A DNA stretch of 64,000 nt from NCBI GenBank assembly GCA_900239685.1, contig OENT01000863.1, forward strand, positions 1 to 64,000. Reading direction: 5' to 3'. The notes beneath the pieces are model-generated. The model saw only the letters and a program-made list of their open reading frames with translations, made no database searches and had not been told where the DNA came from. The position numbers and the translations under genes are program-made. Each line of letters begins with the position of its first letter. Within the stretch, counting starts at the first letter, position 1. Below are positions 38,368 to 49,558 of the stretch, in pieces. The stretch is from Rotaria macrura. Taxonomy: Eukaryota; Rotifera; Eurotatoria; Philodinida; Philodinidae.

Positions 38368-39652
38368 ACGGGTCCGGCAGGATAAATGGCGGTCTAGTAT
38401 TTTTGCGACATCGTCCTTATTTCTCATCCGATTCGACCTATTTTTTTTAAATGTGCGCCGTCTATAGCTTTACAAATCCCCATATTTCATCTAAATATCC
38501 AAAATAAATACAGATTTTCCAAAGATGAAAAGTAAAGACCTTCAAAAGGTGATACTCCGAAACAAATTTATCATGATTAAAACGTTGGGCTCGGTTTAAG
38601 AACAATCGAAAGATGGTGTCAAATGATCCGGCGGTCAGGCACTATCACATTATCAAAACCACCAGGTGGTCCTCGTTTGACTCGTACAAAGGAGAACATT
38701 CAAAAGGTAAAGAACCGGTTACGCCGAAAAAAGAAGGTGTCAGCTGGAAAGATATCGATGGAGCTTGACATATCCGAAAGAAGTGTTCGGCGAATAATGA
38801 AAAACGATTTAGGGTTATATCCCTATAAAAAAAGTAATCCAATAATTGCGTTCCGATGATCAAAAGCTCAAGCGAAAACAATTTGCAAATTGGGTTCGAA
38901 CAAATTTCCGAAAAGAAGACACTTTGAAAATCCTCTTTTCGGATGAAAAGATGTTCGACATTGATGGTGTTTATAATACCCAAAATGATCGAGTGTGGGC
39001 AGTAGTTCGTGCTAATGCCGATAAAAATGGTGGCATTCAGCAGAGACGAAAATTCCCACACAAAGTAATGGTTTGGCTCGGTGCCTGTTCCAAGGGTCTC
39101 ACACCCTTGGTAATCTTAGATGAAGGAACAGTCGATCACACAGTTTATATCGAAAAAGTACTTTCCGTAGCCTTAGAATATGGGGATAAAGTTTTCGGTG
39201 ACGACTGGATCTTTCAGCAAGATGGTGCAATGCCACACAAACATCATTTAACACAAAAGTGGTGTCAAACGAATTTTCCATCATTTATTGAGAAAGACAG
39301 ATGGCCACCAAATAGTCCAGATTTAAACCCACGGAACTATTCAATTTGGGATCAGCTGGTCAACAACATCAATTGGAACAAAGTCTACTCAAAAAAAAAC
39401 ACTGATTCAAGAATTCAAATCGTCGGTTAAAAAAGTTTCTGAATCTGTTGTTTTTGAAAGTTGTGCGTGTGTGACCAATGGATTGTATCGTCTTTATCAA
39501 AATGATGGAAATTATTTGCGTTAATAAAAATAGTATCATTTTGTAAAACTTTAAAAGACGATTCTTTTGAGAAAAAAGGGAGCCAAATCGGACTAAGATT
39601 AAAGGAGATATCGGCAAAATACTAAGACCGCCATTTATCCTGCCGGACCCGT
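38368..39652 (+). mobile_element. Tc1/mariner-type element (DD37D, maT-like), inactive
   Basis: Terminal inverted repeats of about 28-30 bp start ACGGGTCCGGCAGG at 38368 and end with its complement at 39652. Each is bordered by TA (38366-38367 and 39653-39654), the expected target duplication. Length 1285 bp, standard for an autonomous mariner. It carries one transposase gene with frameshifts. Its right end is only 125 bp from the hexokinase stop codon. Confidence 0.92.
38525..39430 (+). pseudogene. Mariner DD37D transposase, frameshifted, third Asp lost
   Basis: The N-terminal part (ATG 38525) is interrupted by a frameshift near 38590. The second segment holds the helix-turn-helix region (RTIERWCQMIRRSGTI, then AGKISMELDISERSVRRIM). 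Another shift near 38840-38855 leads into the catalytic core. First Asp in LFSDEKMF; second in FQQDGAMPH. The third position should be Asp in the family motif PDLNPLDYSIW, but here it reads PDLNPRNYSIW, so it is Asn. Spacing from the second Asp is 37 residues, the DD37D class. Frame breaks plus loss of a metal ligand make it inactive. Confidence 0.85.
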
Positions 39653-39776
39653 TATGTATATAAGAATAAAACATGTGCGAAATTCTCAAGTCTCACAATA
39701 GAGAATGAAAGAGCTTCTTTACAAAAACGATGTGCTTAGTATACAAAGTTTGTTTGAATACGTAAAAATAATTCAT

Positions 39777-39782
39777 TTTATT
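39777..39782 (-). terminator. AATAAA overlapping the hexokinase stop codon
   Basis: The stop TAA (39778-39780) lies inside AATAAA, as in TPR. A very short 3' UTR is implied, ending before the mariner element. Confidence 0.5.
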
Positions 39783-42700
39783 CAATGGGTTTTTCATCAG
39801 CCACCACGGACTTCTTCGACGATGAACTATCAGCAACACAGGCCACCATAGCAGCACCTTTGCCACTGCCTAAAACAAGAGTGTATGTATGTCTTTGCAT
39901 TTCTATTTGCAAAGATATCATTTCAAAATAATTACCATCATCGGATAAAGTGAGTTTGAACTAAAAGAATAAACAAATGTTGTATTCATTGATGTTAGCT
40001 GAAATTATTTGAGCACCATGAAAGATTTTGAAGAATTAAGAGAAGTGTTCAGTTTTTACAATTTTTCAACTTAGTTCGGGATACTTTTCAATTAGATTAA
40101 TCGTTTTTTGTCTACTTTTACTAGCAAAAGTTCTATCTCTTAGTTACTTCCGATCGATGACAACCTACCAAATTTCGATCACGCAAACTCTCATCTTCGT
40201 AAATAAGTCAGTCGTCTAATAACAAGTCAACTAATTACTATGTATAATTTTCAATATCGAATCGATAGCCTGAACTTAATGCGTTGAACAGTTTCGTTCT
40301 TCAACTTGTTTAGACTCTAGTAAAATTAAAACTAGAATTATACGTCGAATCTTACTTGGATCGATTTATTGACTAATGTATCCAGACATCGTTGCATAAT
40401 GTGTTTAAAACGTGGATGATATCGATAAAGTGATCCATCGACACCAATCGTAGCGTTCGGTCTTCCGATTCGATTGATCAATACAGCCAAACCTTGAAGA
40501 AGTTCGTCATTATTTTTAGTTAAACATAAGAGAAATAAAACAATGCTTTATTCAACATTGAACAGAGTAGTGAAATATCCATCGTTTGAACATCGAATAA
40601 ACTCTCATAGATTTTTGAATTCTTGTTCTACAAGTGAATATCTCGACAAAGAGATACCATCGAAGAAGAAAAACAAAATTTCCATATCACTCACCAGCAG
40701 CAGCTAATCGAGCAGCTCTTTTTGAAACTTGCTTACAAATATGTTGCACAATTGCACAATCATCATAGGTAGGATTTTGAATACCAATATCTTCAAGTAC
40801 TCGGCGTGTATTTGAAAATTTGATACCTTGGAAAATAAAATTCTCATCGAAATCAAAATCGAATAGAATAAAAAAAAACATCAGACCGAACGTTTCAATT
40901 ACCTTCATCGGTTTCAACTGTTGAAACAAATTTTGTATAGAAACCACCACGATTATAAAGTGGCGTTTTATAATCTCCATACGAATCACGATGACCAAGA
41001 AAAAGTAATTCATGTTGAAGTAAATCGAGTATGATTAAACGAACAATTTCACCCATGTACAATCCGGAAATCATTTTTTCAAAACTATAGAAGAAATTAG
41101 AACGAATGTCTTTACAAAAAAAAATGTTTTTGTTCATACGTTTGCTTGCCAGGATTCATTGATGATAGGTCAACTTCTTCATCATATTTTGTTCGAATGA
41201 AACTTAAACGTCCGTTATCACCGAATGCACCCCATTCCATATTAATAATAACTTGTTTTGGTTCGTCATGATCACCTTTCCACGTACCAACTTTATCTAA
41301 ACTTTCAATATAACATGCATTCGTTCCAGTGCCTAATATTAGACCAATCACCGTTGATGGATCTTTATATGCACATGCCATTAATGTTCCAACTGTATCA
41401 TTGAGTAGAGCAACACATTTTGCATTGATTCTCTACAAACAAAAACATGTAAAGTAATGTACGTCATCTTCGAAATTCGTATCAATTTGCCCAGAGTATT
41501 CAAATGAACATAATTAATTCATTTCAGATGTAGTACATACCATGAATATCTCATATTGAATAAGACGGCAAACATTACATGTACTATATGAGAAAATGTT
41601 TTTTTTTCAATACTAAATCTAAGAAACTTGTTCATTTAGTATTCTGTATAGAACTAATTTATTTAGTTAACTCTATCTTTCGTTATTTTATTGAAAAATC
41701 AAACAAACAAGAGACAGATCTTATTTCTTTTACAAGAATGACGCAAACAAATCCAATGATAATTGAATAGGAACATACATCTTTATCCTATTGAATTGTA
41801 GAAGAACACAAGAATAGTGTATCTTTTTGTTGTGGACTACATTTTCTTCTATGTCTTATTTTCAGGGCAATCTACGCGAACTTTGCAGTCTTGCTTTTGT
41901 AATAACTAGTAGTGACCACGGTACATTCTTAGTGTGACGTCATTTTCGTTGTAGAGAAAATGATAAATCGAAGTTTATTCTCATAGTATAAAATCAAAAT
42001 AAGAAAAACTCCTCTCATACGTACTCAAAAATATAGAGTGCAGTGAATTATATTTTCAGATATGTTTTAATTGACACACTCTATAGAAGAGAATTCACTT
42101 TCAAGACATACAAACATTCGCTAAAACTTCTTATTTCGATTCTGACGTTTCCTTTTAGAATTTTCCTATTCATGATATAGGTATGAAAATTTCTTTCATG
42201 CTTGTCGATGTGGGTGTGTATCTGTTCGGGACACTCCTTCCCAATGCCACACCCTTTATGCATATGTTTATCCTAATACAAAGGTCGCAATTGCTTACGT
42301 AAAAAAATCAGGATATTATAAGCTATTGCCCTGAGCGAAACTTCTCTAGTAGAGATCAAATTTTTACCATAAAAAATGTCGTAAGATGAATAAATTAAAA
42401 CCTACTTTATCGTACTTTTAAAAATTGCAAATCCACTTTTTCGGCACGAAACAGTTTCCTTGTAGCACATCTGCTTTCTGTTATAGATATTCAGCTTGTC
42501 AGAGACTTCTTTAAATTAGATATTTTCAAATGACAGCAAATACAGTAATCAAAGTTGGCGACTGACAAGAAAGTTAAGGTATGGGAATTTTTAATTTAAC
42601 TCGATTAGCAACTACAACACATCATGCGAAAGACAACAAATAAAATCGATATAAAGTGACACAACCTAATAATGTTCATGAAAAATGAATTCCTTATAAT

Positions 42701-45700
42701 GAATACAAGTGATGAGAAAAATAAAGAGATTGACTAATATAAACGAATGAAAGTGTTTACAAGAAAAACTCAATAAATCATTTGATATGTTAGAATGCGA
42801 GTAGAAGACTTTGTGTATTCATACATCGTCGGATAATAGAAAGATTATTTATTCTTGAAAAATGAATGGATTCGACATAGTCGAATCTTAAACTGATGAC
42901 AAAAAGAAATAAATAAAACATTTGCGTATCAGTTTTACTACGAAAAAAATATTCTACACATATTGTCGTAAAGGTTTGAAGAAATTTTGAGAACAATGAA
43001 ATAACATGTCATGATGACGTTTCAAGGCTACTACAGAGATACATCTTGGAATATCAAGACAAAATAAGAATTTTCGATCAAAAGCAAGAAAGTCGTATCA
43101 TTGCCACCCCTGGAGTTGTAAAAGTAATCATCATCGTTTATATTCAGTAGAAATGATTTATGTAATAGAATTTTTTATTCACTATCAAATCATATTAATG
43201 ATGTCATAGAAATGCTGATTTCAGATCTTACTACGAAACTTCTTGTTATTGAATAATATATGATTCCTTTTAACTATTACCATGACTATTGTTACATCAT
43301 ACACTTATCGCAATGAATTATTTTCTAATAGAAATAATATCGAAGAATTGCTCTTTGAAGGATCAATGTGAGTTTGCATAATCAAAGATCATTGAGACTT
43401 TATTCTGTGTATGAGAAATACAACTTTAGTATTGCCTAAAGTTAAAATTTTTTGTAATACCATATTTTAGTTTGATCATATTTTTAAAATTAGTTAGATT
43501 CACTCAATGTTGAATACAATTCGATTTGCTATGTAATAATTACCTTTTCATCTATAGCCTCTTGTAGAAGTGTCACAACATCTTCATTGATGACACCTGG
43601 ACAGCTAAACCCTTTTGTCCAATATTTTAATCGTGCTGATGCAAGACCTTCTTGCTCACAAGGAAAAGAAAATGTAAAACCTATAACAAAAATAAAATGA
43701 ATGGCACTTCTATCTATAATTATTTCAAAAAAAAAATAGAATACATAATCAATCATCATTGCTTTGTTTTTGATAGTTCTTTCAATACGATGACGATAAG
43801 AAAAATACTCTCTCACAGATAGATATAAACGAAATAATGACCCTAACGAAATTAGATATTCTTGAACGAATTCATTATCGAGCGAACAATAATAAGTTTT
43901 TTACTTTTCATACTTGACACTTAACAATAAAAAAGAAAATCGATTTCGAAAGAAAAATCTTCCATTTCGATAGAATCATAACAGATAATATTTGGTATCA
44001 GATAAGACCTTTTAATCATACATACAATCTATTTCCCATAAGATCTAACCTTTTAAACTTTAGTTATTGATTATAACGATAATGTTCGGCTATTCTTGAT
44101 CTTATTCTGTAATCTAATATTATCTAAGGTCTACAACATCGATAATATACACTTTGTACTCAGAGATAAGAAGATTTTAGACGAAAGAAATAAATTCCGA
44201 TCTGTAAAATGCATTATACTTAACTATGTATATCCCTCGAACGGCATTTAAAAACAAAGCTAACTCAATTAAGTAGACTTATGTTAATAAAATATCTCTA
44301 AATTTTGTGTTCTTATTGATCCCAGCATCGTCTAAATGAAGAATAGTTACAACATGTGTCTCTAGGGTCTTAGCTCAGAGTATATCTGTCAATCAAAATC
44401 ACGTCATTGTGTCTTGTCTCAGTTCTGTGTTTTAGATTGATGAACAAACCAAAATATATTGAACTTTTGCTAACTATTGAAATTTTCCTTCTCATATATA
44501 TATATATATAGATTTATTCATACCTATCGAATAACATGTTCCAGTATTTAAAATATGTTCTTTTTCCATGAATTCATACAAACATTCAGCTAAGTGTTGG
44601 AATAACTAAATTTAAAAAGAAAAGAATTATCTTTAATTATCACATGCAAAGAACAAAAACAAGTAGCCAAAAAACTACAACTAAGAAACATACGTGTTTT
44701 CCGTTGCCCATCATAATCGATTGTGGAATAAGAAATATTTTCGATGTTAATTCTATTCTTGAATGACCACGTAAATCAATTAAAAGTATACGAAAATTCG
44801 TTCCACCTAAATCAAGTGCAAGCATTTGACCAACTTCCGTTCCATTTGGTATATTTCGTACAAACGTTGGAAACATTTTTACTACGGCTTGATTATGTGT
44901 TAATGGTGATAGACCCGTATTCATTTCATCTTCTAACAGATTCATAATTTGTTTAAGCTGATCATCAGTTATTTTTAATGAATCGAGAACTTTCTCGATC
45001 TAATGAATAAAATAAAGTTAACATGTTAATATGTTTTTTTTTTATAAGATTAATTATCTATTTGTTTATAGTTTTCAACTTGTTGTTTTTAGAATGAATG
45101 CTGTTTCTAGTCATATGTTTATTCGAACAAAATATTATGCAGACTATCTTAGCTTGTCCAATAGCTATGATAACGGGAATGTATATTAAGGGACACGCCT
45201 TCTTCTTTCTCTGCAGCAAAACATGTCATTTCAGAAATTTATCACGTAGTATAGACGATCGAGAAAGATTTTTATTTTGCCCGCTGACTGTTTACTCGGT
45301 ATTGTTTCAATTATGATAAATTACATTTGGATGCTATGTACACTCTCGCACTCGAATATATACAAGATTTTTATTTCATTAGACAAAGAAATCTCGAAAA
45401 AACAATCTATTTTAGATGTATCTCATACACGCCATTGACGTTATTCGAACTTTGTTAATGTTATTCAAAAAGCTAGTGCAACAGATTTTCTTTGTTATAT
45501 ATAGTCAACCTTGATATTATCACAATGTTTAAACATGACAATTTTTTTCTATATAACTTACTTGATCATTTAGTTCTGGATGTCGATAATGTGTATGCTG
45601 CTGTTTTTCAGGTGCAGCTACACGATAACCAGCATATACAGCAGCACCAAGGACGAATGTTGTAGCGATACCATATGCAGTTTTTCGTACCATGGGTGCG

Positions 45701-45741
45701 ATGAAATCATCTTCAAGTATTTGAACTAAGTTGAATGGCAT
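39778..45741 (-). CDS. Hexokinase with N-terminal hydrophobic anchor
   Basis: Phosphorylates glucose to glucose-6-phosphate with ATP. Ten exons: 45562-45741, 44694-44999, 44524-44605, 43544-43680, 41140-41432, 40903-41084, 40695-40826, 40356-40492, 39936-39960, 39778-39869. All phases close on 521 residues, one hexokinase unit plus about 60 extra N-terminal residues. Motifs: phosphate-1 [11 protein letters not shown] (about 120-130), sugar site [11 protein letters not shown] and YWTKGF, catalytic Asp in [10 protein letters not shown], phosphate-2 [41 protein letters not shown], and a [12 protein letters not shown] adenosine-side motif. All key residues are present, so it should be active. The extra N-terminus has a hydrophobic stretch at about residues 22-40 ([18 protein letters not shown]) that may anchor it in a membrane, perhaps mitochondrial. 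Intron 4 is 2.1 kb. Confidence 0.93.
41433..43543 (-). other. Hexokinase intron 4, 2.1 kb, empty
   Basis: Much longer than the other introns of this gene apart from the 0.8-kb intron 3. AT-rich; no nested frame, repeat or RNA gene recognised on either strand. Confidence 0.5.
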
Positions 45742-46435
45742 AGCCTATGTATTAGTTATCAAACGATGTCTATATATATATATATATATATCTATATAAT
45801 GTAATTCTTCTTCGTCGAGTGTGTCTGGTTGTTTTGATAATGGAAAGCGAAGAAACGAATTAAGTGTACAGTAGTGTGTTATGCACGCACAGAGGAGGAC
45901 CAGGGACGAAAAAAAAAGAGGACAGAATGAAAAGAAAAGAGAGAAAAGAAAATAGAGAACACGCCGCCCACTCTGTGTTATATAATAAAGATATAGCAAA
46001 TGTTCGGATGATTCATATCGTAAAACAATGCTGAATATCATGGTAAACGAGGATGTATCGTAGCTATATTTCAATGAAGAAACGATCTCATGTCTTTCAT
46101 GTTGATCTAGAATGAAGGAAAATTGAGGGAAAAAAAAAGAGGTCCTCATTTTATTTGACAATACCATTTATCTTGACATACATAAATGATTAATTACATA
46201 TTATCCTTAACTTGATGAAAAAACAAACATGCAATATATGAGAAACTTACCAGAAAACGTTTGACATAACTACAAGACTAATATTCGAAAACAAAAAATG
46301 ATGTTATTGTTGTCGAATATTAGTTGATATTACATATTTCCTTATAATTTCTTTCAATGAAAAACAAAAATGGCGCAACTATAATTATTTTATTTTTATT
46401 ATATTATTCGATTTTTTGCTATTGCTAAAACTAGA
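45742..46435. promoter_or_regulatory. Shared head-to-head promoter region
   Basis: 694 bp between the divergent hexokinase and unknown-gene starts. It contains a TA microsatellite at about 45773-45790 just upstream of the hexokinase ATG and a purine-rich run at about 45908-45960. Bidirectional promoter function is inferred from arrangement alone. Confidence 0.35.
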
Positions 46436-47331
46436 ATGAGTATTCCATCTGTTGAAACTGATAATAGATCATCAACTATAATTGATGATAATATGAGTAT
46501 TACGGTGAATGATATATCCGATACGACAATTACTAGTCGTACAAGTGCATCGTGGCATTCAGCTGTATCCAATATACGTACAAATAATAATCGATTTATG
46601 CGTTCATATTCAATTAATACTTGGTTAAAGATTTGTTTAATTGAACCGGATATTCGCTTAACAACAGCTCAAGAATGGAAACTACGTACTTGTATAAGAC
46701 GTTTACTTTCTGTATGTAATCTTCCACTGAAAATATCTTGTATAACATCAGATAATTTTGGTTTTCTATCCAATGAAAATGATTCAATTCCATTTATTGA
46801 TCAGGTTATTTTCATAACTTGAAACATAAAATTATTCTCTACATATAGATCTAAGAATGTTTTTTTTTTCTTTATTTTTGTTTTCAATTCAAGGAACAAC
46901 CATTGACATCCATGGTTGATTCATCATTAATGACATTAATCAATCATCCAAGGCTACATCAAGGTCAAACAATAAATGATAAACTACAATATTTAGGCTT
47001 ATATTTACATATTCTATCGATTGTTGATGTACATAGTGAATTATTAGAAATTAACTTATTTGAATTTCATTCTAAAACGTTTCAAAATATGACTAAAAAT
47101 CACATATCACTTATAAAATCTCCAACACTTGTATTTCATATATCATCAAATATACTAAAATTAAGTTTACGATGTAATTTTTCATTACTTGAATTAGAAT
47201 TTCCTACAAGAGAAAGTGAATTAATACGAGGATATTATTATCAATGGAATGATATCAATAATGAACATGAGAAATTTAATATTGTTGTTGATGTCGATCA
47301 TAGTCTTATCAGTGAATTTACTACTATTTAA
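46436..47331 (+). CDS. Unrecognised two-exon gene, 268 residues
   Basis: Exons 46436-46804 and 46894-47331; the intron is 89 bp with CAG|gttatt and ttcaag|GAA ends, phase 0. The N-terminal 45 residues are Ser/Thr/Asp-rich and probably disordered. A compact region follows (YSINTWLKICLIEPDIRLT, then EWKLRTCIRRLLSVCNLPLK). The second exon has alternating hydrophobic strands (INLFEFHSKTF, TLVFHISSNILKLSLRC, FNIVVDVDHSLI), suggesting a beta-rich fold. No signal peptide or membrane segment. I do not recognise a family. Codon use and exact phase make it a convincing gene. It is divergent from hexokinase and may share its promoter. Confidence 0.7.
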
Positions 47332-48853
47332 ATCTTAATACCAATGATCTATATGATATTTATATTCTATTGTTCATATGAATCGATCTCTGCAACAAAT
47401 AATCTATACTATTTTTTCGTATTTAGATAAAATACTTTGAAGCAAATCAGCTCGTGCTACTCTGCTATTGGGTACTATTGTCAGGCGTTGATTCATATAT
47501 ATATATATACCTTTCTTATTACTATTTCGTAACAAGGTTATGATTAATATGAATGTCAATAGGAGAGACAAATAGTAAAATATCAATGAATTCTGACCTA
47601 TTAATTGGTACGATTGTAATTAGTACATCGACGAAGGTAGATTCCATTATGTAATCAAATCATATATATGTCTAGGAGAGATGTAGGAAGGAGACAGAGA
47701 GAGAGAGAGTTACACATAAAGCATATCTCTAGTAAATAGTACAATTTTTAATGCTTTCGTGAGTGTTTGTTATCAAAACAACTTCCTACCAGTGATAGTG
47801 TTCTTTCGCATTCAATTCATCGAACGAGTTCAAATTTTGAAATTTTACAAATCATTGTAGAAATAAAAAGAACAATACTCGAGATAAATCCGCAAGCATA
47901 CTGAATTAATTGATTTCTTATCGGAAGTTTTACCAACAAGTTCTACATTAAAAATATAGTTTATTGTGATAAAACCATAGTTTTGAGGATAAGTATAAAA
48001 TATTTGTAATATTCATATTTTTTTTTCACAACGAAAATAAAAAGAATATTGTTGCTCTCATATATATATATATATTCCACCGTATTTGAAAATTTTATTT
48101 TGTTGTCTACTTTTAGCTTAGTATCATTCGTTTAACAGGACAGACGTTGATGATGTATACACAGCCTTATATTTAATTAGTTGATGATAGATTGGGAAAT
48201 CCTTGAGCTCGATCAATAATGGACGTTTCCTATCTAACCATGTATAAGATAATTATGACATGTTAATGCCGACTATACTAGATCAGCGTATTCGTATTTG
48301 TGAATGTTTCTAATTGTAATTTTTATCGACTATACGTTTTTAAATACAACGCATGACTTGATTCGATGATTATTAGTTGTTTCTTAAATTTTAAACTTTC
48401 ATCTATTCGTATCTTAGAGCGGCCTAAAAGATAATTCTCAATCTATCAAAGTATTAAAAAATCCAACATGATTATGTTTAATAAAACCTTATAACTATAT
48501 TAAACGAAGTACAAAGTCATTTCTTGAACAATTTTTATGATCTACACAATTTTATTCTGATAAATTTTGTTTTCTTTTTTAGTTAACGTAAAACAGCTAT
48601 CCTTGAATGAGTAGCTATTTAATTCGAGTTCGAAAATAAATGAAAAACGAAACAAAATTCTTGTTTCCACATCCACAAAGAAACAGAAAATTTTCCTACG
48701 CCAAGCTAGCCAACACGAGAAAAGCACACAGAGATTTGCTACTCTCGATATAAATGTTATTTTTCTTATGTTTTCCAAGTCGAACTCGAACTAGGCAGCT
48801 AATGATATTCATTTGATCCTATTGATTGCCAATGAAAAAAAAAACATATGAAA
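47332..48853. other. Intergenic, microsatellites only
   Basis: Short TA runs (about 47497 and 48062) and an AG run (about 47692-47710). No coding frame supported. Confidence 0.5.
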
Positions 48854-48870
48854 TCGGGTCTAGGAAAGAA

Positions 48871-48940
48871 GCGCACGAGGAAACATGCGCACGGAAACTT
48901 GCGCACGAGGAAACTTGCGCACGGATACTTTGCGCACGCA
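48871..48940 (-). repeat. Left TGCGCA tandem array
   Basis: Five units of GCGCACG(AG)GAAAC type, spaced 14-16 bp, in the opposite orientation to the array at 49415-49550. The TGCGCA core is itself palindromic. Confidence 0.8.
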
Positions 48941-49414
48941 ATTTTGATTTCTCGTTTTCATATCAATAAAAGTCAATTGAACAAATTAGCATAAATAATT
49001 TATTTTTGAAGATTAATTGTTATATTAATAATTAGAAGTAAAGTACAAAAAAGAACTAATGTTCACTAGTGTACAAATACAATATCACTACTTAGTGTTT
49101 CTATTTCAAATGAAGATACTTAATTCAAAGTTATGTTATGTGCTAGGGCACTTAATTGATCAATAATATGACTATGAGGATTCAAGACAAGGTTGAGTAA
49201 ACGTTTATCCAGATGTTGATATTGATTGGATTAAAGTATTAAAAGGCTTAAACGTGTATTAATTACAATTCGAAAATTTTTGGATTAGACTACGTTCCAT
49301 TTTTGATTTAACTCTAGAATGAGTATATTGAGCTTGAATTCAAAAAAGCTAGATTTTTTTGTTCTTCTCTTCTCCTTTCAAGCATTGTTCATGCACTGCG
49401 AATAGTCTGATATT

Positions 49415-49550
49415 TCGTGCGCAAGTCTCTTCGTGCGCAAGTTTCCGTGCGCAAATTTCTTCGTGCGCATCTTTCCGTGCGCATCTTTCCTCGTGCGCAA
49501 GTTTCCGTGCGCATCTTTCCGTGCGCACATTTCCCCGTGCGCATCTTTCC
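49415..49550 (+). repeat. Right TGCGCA tandem array
   Basis: Nine units of (T/C)CGTGCGCA followed by AGTTTC, TCTTTC or a variant. Two unit types, CGTGCGCAAG and CGTGCGCATC, are interspersed. Open frames on both strands here (Arg/Ala/Ser/Cys repeats) are artefacts of the repeat. Confidence 0.85.
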
Positions 49551-49558
49551 GGATCCCG

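Larger units (their letters stand above)
48854..49558. mobile_element. Fold-back element with inverted TGCGCA arrays
   Basis: Outer ends match as an inverted repeat: the left end starts TCGGGTCTAGGAAAGA, and the right end read on the other strand starts TCGGGATCCGGAAAGA; both continue into GCGCACG units. Left array 48871-48940 has five (T)GCGCACG units; right array 49415-49550 has nine in opposite orientation. Units are 14-16 bp. About 475 bp of ordinary AT-rich DNA separates the arrays and holds no transposase. Terminal inverted repeats plus subterminal short tandem repeats is the plan of a non-autonomous fold-back DNA transposon. No clear target duplication was seen. Confidence 0.65.

Noticed and set aside
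38645..39061. 138-codon minus-strand frame inside the mariner
   Set aside because: Mirror frame of the transposase coding strand; no sign of selection or homology.
44494..44512. TA dinucleotide run in a hexokinase intron
   Set aside because: Ordinary microsatellite, one of several in the window; no further structure.
45745..46167. 140-codon minus-strand frame upstream of hexokinase
   Set aside because: Crosses a TA microsatellite and purine tract in the promoter region; composition is Ser/Phe/Leu-rich noise and it lacks splice continuity with hexokinase.
48854..49558. TGCGCA arrays as a CRISPR-like array
   Set aside because: Units are 14-16 bp without unique spacers, two arrays are inverted, and the genome is eukaryotic.
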